Assembly: GCA_009780595.1 (NCBI GenBank)
Contig: WQZT01000040.1
Location: forward strand, 1-10,160
Length of the DNA stretch: 10,160 nt
Source: Treponema sp.
Lineage (GTDB): Bacteria > Spirochaetota > Spirochaetia > Treponematales > Breznakiellaceae
Direction of reading: 5' to 3'
Shown piece by piece: positions 6,184-10,160 of the stretch. Position numbers and translations under genes: made by a program. Every line of letters starts with the position of its first letter. The first letter of the stretch is position 1. The notes below the pieces were generated by a model. The model was not told the origin of the DNA, ran no database searches, and saw nothing but the letters and a program-made list of their open reading frames with translations.

Positions 6184-6957
6184 TTAGCGGTCATAGCGTG
6201 CTAAACACGTTTCCATCTTTTTTTCCAAGTAATGCTTTATGTAACGAAAGATGGCAAGTTTATGTTCCGTTGATAATTTTTTAAAAAGCAGAACATGGAT
6301 ACAGTCGTCATCACACCGCTGTCCTACGATAGTCATATCCGTTATAATAATCTTGCCGTGTAGTTTTAATTGAACATTTTGTAATACCGTTCCCGGATAA
6401 AAATTATCCGCCTTCTCAAACTTCACCGCAATGCCCAATGAGCTCAAATCAAGGAGTTTTCCACGATAGATGCCCCATTTCCCCTCGTAATTCAGAGTAG
6501 AATCTCTTTCTTCCTTGCAGGACACCCGCAACGATAAACGCCTCCCTCGTGCTTCATTGGCTTCCAACACTTTGAGCATTATTTGAGCGCTTTCCTTCAA
6601 TCCTAATTTTAACTGAATGTATCCGCAGGGAATTGACAGATCGATGAGGTACTTCTCCATCAAGTGCTGATCGTGATTGTAGGATATTATCCCCAGACGG
6701 CTGCTTTCTGTTCGAGGGTCTTTCTGAATACTCCTTATGTAGGCTTCCCATTCATCTTCTTTAAGATACTCGTCAATATTGATAAACATTATTGAACCTG
6801 GGTATTCCATAAGAATTTTTCGAGCTTTTTCCTTGTTAAAAATAGTATAGGCTTCAAAGCCTGCCAATAACAGTGTATCGAGCAATTTTTCCCGGATTAC
6901 ACTGTGAGGATAAAGAAAAAACGTCTTTTTCCCTTGTCCAAACTGTCGCTGCTTCAT
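6184..6957 (-). CDS. PilZ-domain protein with receiver-like N-terminus (copy B)
   Basis: A 257-residue tandem paralogue of copy A, colinear with it to about residue 248; only the last dozen residues diverge. The receiver-like region spans about 10-135 and the PilZ-like region about 140-248. It keeps a canonical (D/N)xSxxG motif, DLSSLG (170-175), but like copy A lacks RxxxR (LRVSCKEERD, Arg144), so c-di-GMP binding is uncertain. It probably acts as a cytoplasmic adaptor or sensor; the partner is unknown. ATG 6957 has AGGGGAAA just upstream. No clear terminator separates it from copy A, so readthrough from B into A is possible, yet A has its own promoter. Base composition is visibly AT-richer than in the flanking metabolic genes, as in copy A. 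Confidence 0.85.
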   Translation of the reverse strand: MKQRQFGQGKKTFFLYPHSVIREKLLDTLLLAGFEAYTIFNKEKARKILMEYPGSIMFINIDEYLKEDEWEAYIRSIQKDPRTESSRLGIISYNHDQHLMEKYLIDLSIPCGYIQLKLGLKESAQIMLKVLEANEARGRRLSLRVSCKEERDSTLNYEGKWGIYRGKLLDLSSLGIAVKFEKADNFYPGTVLQNVQLKLHGKIIITDMTIVGQRCDDDCIHVLLFKKLSTEHKLAIFRYIKHYLEKKMETCLARYDR

Positions 6958-7028
6958 AATTTCCCCTAACCATTCTGGGTAAGATTTAATGTTTCAGCAA
7001 AAAAATTGAACATTAATATAATACTGCT

Positions 7029-7057
7029 AGTATACCATGCATACTTTTATAGTGAAA
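7029..7057 (-). promoter_or_regulatory. Promoter of PilZ copy B
   Basis: On the minus strand: TTTCAC (7052-7057), a 17-bp spacer, and TATACT (7029-7034) preceded by TGG, an extended -10. It is the counterpart of the copy A promoter. The predicted leader is about 65 bases. Confidence 0.65.
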
Positions 7058-7122
7058 GAAAAATCGTGCGTATTTTTGACAATTTTTATATTAAATATGA
7101 GGGAAAATCCAGTTTCCGGGTT

Positions 7123-8142
7123 CTATTCGGCTTTTTTAAGAAGCGGCGGCTTTGGTTCCGCGCCAGCACCGATTTTGCCAAACAAAATACGCCCCATTAT
7201 GGCAGCGGTGTTGTGTTGCAGCATTATTCCCAGCACTGCCGGAAGGACTGCCATTTCGGGAAAGTACCGTATTGCCAGCGTCATTGCAGTGGCGCTGTTT
7301 CTCAGGCTCGAGGCAAACAAAAAGGCAACCTGCTTTTCCTTGTTAAACTTGCCCGCATTCGCCGCAATTCGCGCACCGATAAAAGACAAAATGATAAGGC
7401 CGAGGCTCGTGGCAAGAACTTTCCATACGATAGGATTGTTGAAGCGAAGTAAGGGCGCTACCGCCGACGCGTTCGATGCTACTACGAAAATCATCAGGAA
7501 CTTGGAAAATGGCGCAAAATAGGGGGTAAGCAGCGCAGGTATTTTTCCCCGGCTGGCTTCGTTGATTCCCACGCCGGCAATCGTGGGGATCACTATCATC
7601 AGGGTGAGGGAAATAATCATTCCCGTCATATCAATGTTGATGCCGGTTCCCACAAAAAAGCGCACTGTTGCCGGCACGGTAAGGGGCGCAAAAATCGTGT
7701 CAAGAAGGATCAGCGTCAGCCCGAGCGCAGCATCACCTTTATAGACAGTAACCCAGATAAACCCTGTTACGGCAGTAGGAACCGCGTACAGCAGCACGTA
7801 CCCTGAAACAACATCCGGGTTCTTCAAGAAAAAAGTGGCAAGCGCGAACACCACCAGCGGCAGAAAAATACGCGCTATTACAATGTACAAAAGAATGGGC
7901 AGCGGGGAGGCAAAGGTCTTGCCCAGCTCGCGGAAGCGGAGTTTGAGCGCTCCGACCAGCGTTACTGTTCCGAACATGAGGGGAACAAACGGGCGCAGGT
8001 TGACAAACACCCACGGCAGCGTAACGCCCAGCACAATGCCGAGCGAGATGAGCAGGGAAAATATCCGCTCAAGGCGTCGGTTAATAGTATCCGCAATTTT
8101 TTTCGGCGACCAGCTTTTCGCTTCAGTTTTGTTTTCAAGCAT
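7123..8142 (-). CDS. Bile acid:sodium symporter (BASS) family transporter
   Basis: A 339-residue inner-membrane protein with about nine or ten hydrophobic helices starting near residue 27. Family marks are LMFGTVTLVGALKLRFREL (55-73), LLYAVPTAVTGFIWVTVYKGDAALGLTLILL (117-147, the crossed-helix Pro region), LDTIFAPLTVP, and RNSATAMTLAIRYFPEMAVLPAVLGI followed by QHNTAAI near the end. BASS members carry organic anions such as bile acids, pyruvate or pantothenate, usually with sodium; the substrate here cannot be read from the sequence. A basic cytoplasmic N-terminus (KKIADTINRRLER) precedes the first helix. ATG 8142 has only a weak ribosome site (GGTG). It is divergent from argR across 136 bases. 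The fold superficially resembles auxin efflux carriers, but the motifs favour BASS. No convincing terminator follows. Confidence 0.8.
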   Translation of the reverse strand: MLENKTEAKSWSPKKIADTINRRLERIFSLLISLGIVLGVTLPWVFVNLRPFVPLMFGTVTLVGALKLRFRELGKTFASPLPILLYIVIARIFLPLVVFALATFFLKNPDVVSGYVLLYAVPTAVTGFIWVTVYKGDAALGLTLILLDTIFAPLTVPATVRFFVGTGINIDMTGMIISLTLMIVIPTIAGVGINEASRGKIPALLTPYFAPFSKFLMIFVVASNASAVAPLLRFNNPIVWKVLATSLGLIILSFIGARIAANAGKFNKEKQVAFLFASSLRNSATAMTLAIRYFPEMAVLPAVLGIMLQHNTAAIMGRILFGKIGAGAEPKPPLLKKAE

Positions 8143-8156
8143 ATTGCACCAGTGCC

Positions 8157-8185
8157 ATGGTACTCTGTACGTAGAAATGTTTCAA
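8157..8185 (-). promoter_or_regulatory. Promoter of the BASS transporter gene
   Basis: On the minus strand: TTGAAA (8180-8185), a 17-bp spacer and TACCAT (8157-8162). This would give a leader of about 10 bases, consistent with the weak ribosome site. Confidence 0.45.
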
Positions 8186-8212
8186 GCGGAACGGCTGCAA
8201 GTATTTGCTGAG

Positions 8213-8241
8213 TTGAAAATAATTTTCTCGTGATGTATATT
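8213..8241 (+). promoter_or_regulatory. Promoter of argR
   Basis: TTGAAA (8213-8218), a 17-bp spacer and TATATT (8236-8241). The -10 box lies inside the upstream ARG box, as expected of a repressible promoter. Transcription would start near 8248, which rules out the in-frame ATG at 8243 as the argR start. Confidence 0.65.
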
Positions 8242-8270
8242 TATGCAAGGAATATTCATTTTTATTTATG
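8232..8270 (+). promoter_or_regulatory. Tandem ARG boxes (ArgR operator)
   Basis: Box 1 (8232-8249) matches the core consensus TGNATWWWWATNCA perfectly as TGTATATTTATGCA (8234-8247). Box 2 (8253-8270) matches all but the G and C core positions (TTCATTTTTATTTA, 8255-8268). The two 18-bp boxes are 3 bp apart, the spacing typical of ArgR operators in enteric bacteria. They cover the argR -10 and transcription start. Confidence 0.6.
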
Positions 8271-8278
8271 GAGCAATT

Positions 8279-8794
8279 GTGAGAGGACGGCAAGGGCGTC
8301 AGGAGCGGCTGGAGGCGGTTCGCACACTCATACAAACCCGAAAAATTAAATCGCAGGACGCGCTTTTGACGTGCTTGCAGGCGGAAGGTTTCGATGTGGC
8401 TCAGGCGACGCTTTCCCGCGACTTGAAGGCGCTGGAGGTCGGGAAAGTTTCCGACGGCTCAGGTGAGTGTGTTTATTTTCTGCCGGGGGCAGCGGGGCCG
8501 CACAAAGAGCGCGAGCGCATTCGCCTCCACGCGCACATTCACGATTTTCTGAAAGGCTACATTTCCATCGAGTGGTCGTCGACGGTTGTCCTTGTCAAAA
8601 CACATTCCGGCCACAGCGATCCAGTGTGTGTGGCGCTGGACAACTTCGACATTGACGGCGTGATGGGAACTATCGCTGGCAGGGACGATACCGTTGCGGT
8701 GTTCTTGCGGGATGGTTTTTGCGGCGCGGATTTTTTCAAACGCTTACAAGAAATTATTCCTGAATTACGAGAGTACGTTAAAGCGGCGCATTAA
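8279..8794 (+). CDS. argR: Arginine repressor ArgR
   Basis: Hexameric, arginine-responsive DNA-binding regulator of arginine metabolism; 171 residues from the chosen start, slightly longer than the usual 150-160. The N-terminal winged helix has QERLEAVRTLIQ and QATLSRDLKALEVGKV, with the characteristic SRDL recognition helix. The C-terminal oligomerisation and arginine-binding domain has VVLVKTHSGHSDPVCVALD and GTIAGRDDT, holding the acidic pair Asp136-Asp137 that contacts arginine. An extra Arg (135) sits before that pair compared with the common GTIAGDDT. The GTG at 8279 is chosen over ATG 8243 because GGAG (8270-8273) is 5 bases from the GTG and the ATG lies within the operator. Tandem ARG boxes on its promoter imply autoregulation. 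pgi follows after 32 bases and may be cotranscribed. Confidence 0.93.
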   Translation: MRGRQGRQERLEAVRTLIQTRKIKSQDALLTCLQAEGFDVAQATLSRDLKALEVGKVSDGSGECVYFLPGAAGPHKERERIRLHAHIHDFLKGYISIEWSSTVVLVKTHSGHSDPVCVALDNFDIDGVMGTIAGRDDTVAVFLRDGFCGADFFKRLQEIIPELREYVKAAH

Positions 8795-8826
8795 TATAGC
8801 GCGTTGATAAGGAGTAACACGATACA

Positions 8827-10160
8827 ATGAAGTACATTGATATGGATAAAACTGCCGCCTACAAGTGGCTGCGGGGCTTGGCGGAAAATGGCAGGAACTT
8901 TAACTTTAAGCAAACGCTTACCAGTGAGCGGGTAAAGCAGTGCAACGTTCCGCTTGCCTCGAATGTCGAGGGGCTTTTTTACAACTGGGCGGCAAAGGCC
9001 GTTGACGACGAAACGCTCGACGCGCTTGCGGCTCTGGCACAGGAGCAGGAGGCGGTTGCCAAGTACCGCGCACTTGTGGAAGGCGAGGTGATGAACACAG
9101 GCGAAGGCCGCAAGGTTTTGCATCACCTGTTGCGGAGTGCGGGCGGAAAAGCTGCCACCGGCGCGGCGGTGAGTTTTGAAGGTCGCGATGTGGGCGGCTT
9201 TTACCAGCGGGAGCTGGAGCGGCTTTGCGCCTTTGCCGAAAAGGTTCGCAGTGGGGAATTGTGCCCTGCGCCTGGCAAGCGTTACACGGCGTTCGCCCAG
9301 ATAGGCATTGGCGGCTCGGACTTGGGACCGCGTGCGTTGTCGCTGGCGCTTGAAAACTGGGTGGCGGGGGAGGGCGGGAAAGCGCCGATTCGGGCGGAGT
9401 TTATTTCTAACGTCGATCCGGATGATGCTTCCAGAGTTGTATCGTCCCTGCCGCTCGATCAAACGCTGTTCGTGCTGGTTTCCAAAAGCGGCACAACGCA
9501 GGAAACGCTCACCAACGAATTGTTTGTCAAGGAAAAACTGCGGAAGGCCGGGCTTGATCCGGCAAAGCACATGGCGGCGGTTACCAGCGAAACAAGCCCG
9601 CTTGCCGGAAACCCTGGCTACCTCGATTCTTTTTACTTCGATGATTGTATCGGCGGCAGGTATTCTTCCTGCTCGGCGGTTGGCGGGCTGATACTTTCAC
9701 TCGCCTACGGGAGCGATGTTTTCCGCGAGCTTCTTGCCGGGGCTGCCGCTGCGGACAAGGCGGCGCTGGAGGGCGACATTCGCAAAAACGCCGCGCTGCT
9801 TGATGCGCTCATCGGCGTGTGGGAGCGAAACTTTCTTGCCTGTCCGTACACTGCGATTCTTCCGTACAGCCAGGCGCTGTCCCGTTTCCCCGCGCACCTG
9901 CAGCAGGTGGATATGGAATCGAACGGCAAGCGCGTAAACCGCGAAGGCCGCCCCGTGCCGTACTCGACGGGTCCGGTGGTTTTTGGCGAACCGGGAACGA
10001 ACGGCCAGCATTCTTTTTACCAGCTTTTGCACCAAGGCACGGATATTGTGCCGTTGCAGTTTATCGGTTTCAGGGAAAGCCAGCGCAATGACGATGCGGT
10101 AATCGACGGCTCCACAGGGCAGGCGAAGCTCAACGCGAACCTTGCGGCGCAGATTACGGC
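8827..10160 (+). CDS. pgi: Glucose-6-phosphate isomerase, partial
   Basis: Interconverts glucose 6-phosphate and fructose 6-phosphate in glycolysis and gluconeogenesis, in the cytoplasm. 444 codons are present, running off the right edge; the family usually has about 530-550 residues, so roughly the last 100 are missing. Motifs: IGIGGSDLGPRAL from residue 159, VSKSGTTQETLTNELF (Ser219 begins SKSGTTQET, the phosphate-binding loop), DDCIGGRYSSCSAVGG, QQVDMESNGKRV, and GEPGTNGQHSFYQLLHQG from residue 387, with the catalytic Glu388. ATG 8827 is the only reasonable start, since an in-frame stop lies at 8815-8817. AAGGAG (8809-8814) is 12 bases away, longer than ideal. Its position 32 bases after argR suggests one unit; no terminator is seen in the gap. 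Confidence 0.95.
   Translation, partial: MKYIDMDKTAAYKWLRGLAENGRNFNFKQTLTSERVKQCNVPLASNVEGLFYNWAAKAVDDETLDALAALAQEQEAVAKYRALVEGEVMNTGEGRKVLHHLLRSAGGKAATGAAVSFEGRDVGGFYQRELERLCAFAEKVRSGELCPAPGKRYTAFAQIGIGGSDLGPRALSLALENWVAGEGGKAPIRAEFISNVDPDDASRVVSSLPLDQTLFVLVSKSGTTQETLTNELFVKEKLRKAGLDPAKHMAAVTSETSPLAGNPGYLDSFYFDDCIGGRYSSCSAVGGLILSLAYGSDVFRELLAGAAAADKAALEGDIRKNAALLDALIGVWERNFLACPYTAILPYSQALSRFPAHLQQVDMESNGKRVNREGRPVPYSTGPVVFGEPGTNGQHSFYQLLHQGTDIVPLQFIGFRESQRNDDAVIDGSTGQAKLNANLAAQIT

Noticed and set aside
7123..8142. Auxin efflux carrier (AEC) assignment for the transporter
   Set aside because: The internal and C-terminal motifs (RNSATAMTLA, AVLPAVLGIMLQHN, YKGDAALGLTL) fit the BASS family better.
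8243..8278. ATG 8243 as the argR start
   Set aside because: It lies inside the operator, before the predicted transcription start, with no ribosome site.
8791..9570. Minus-strand frame of 259 residues opposite pgi
   Set aside because: The plus strand encodes glucose-6-phosphate isomerase with family motifs throughout; the antisense frame is an artefact of GC-rich codons.

Overview
The window looks like part of a spirochaete chromosome, most likely Treponema or a close relative. The evidence is a family II pyrophosphatase with inserted CBS/DRTGG domains, a fused MsrA-MsrB, stand-alone PilZ proteins with a receiver-like N-terminus, and small proteins of a type I associate with treponemes. This assignment rests on remembered family resemblance, not on a search. 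No rRNA, tRNA, transposase, phage gene or CRISPR array was seen. Base composition varies: most genes are GC-rich, but the PilZ pair is AT-rich.

Layout. (1) 1-1312, leftward: a small alanine-rich protein of unknown function (845-1312), whose 3' end overlaps an N-acetylglutamate synthase gene (argA) that runs off the left edge. (2) 1443-5178, rightward: ppaC (CBS-DRTGG pyrophosphatase), then msrAB 18 bases later, then a cluster of three palindromes (4060-4153), then a stand-alone DRTGG-domain gene and a helical protein of unknown function. (3) 5174-5228: a long hairpin between convergent genes, which reads best as a terminator for the leftward PilZ genes. (4) 5244-8142, leftward: a bile acid:sodium symporter-family (BASS) transporter, then two tandem PilZ paralogues about 74% identical to each other, each with its own copy of the same promoter. 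(5) 8279-10160, rightward: argR, then pgi running off the right edge.

How they fit together. argA and argR are the first enzyme and the regulator of arginine synthesis. Two tandem 18-bp sequences matching the ARG-box consensus, 3 bp apart, lie on the argR promoter, so argR is probably autoregulated. ppaC and the DRTGG gene share a domain linked to nucleotide-type ligand sensing. msrAB repairs oxidised methionine, and pgi is glycolytic. The PilZ pair is a recent duplication that lacks the canonical RxxxR c-di-GMP motif.

I do not see a clear new defence or biosynthetic system. The best candidates for novelty are the palindrome cluster, the duplicated degenerate PilZ genes, the two uncharacterised gene pairs (845-1312 with argA; 4210-5178), and the ArgR operator with an altered arginine-binding loop.
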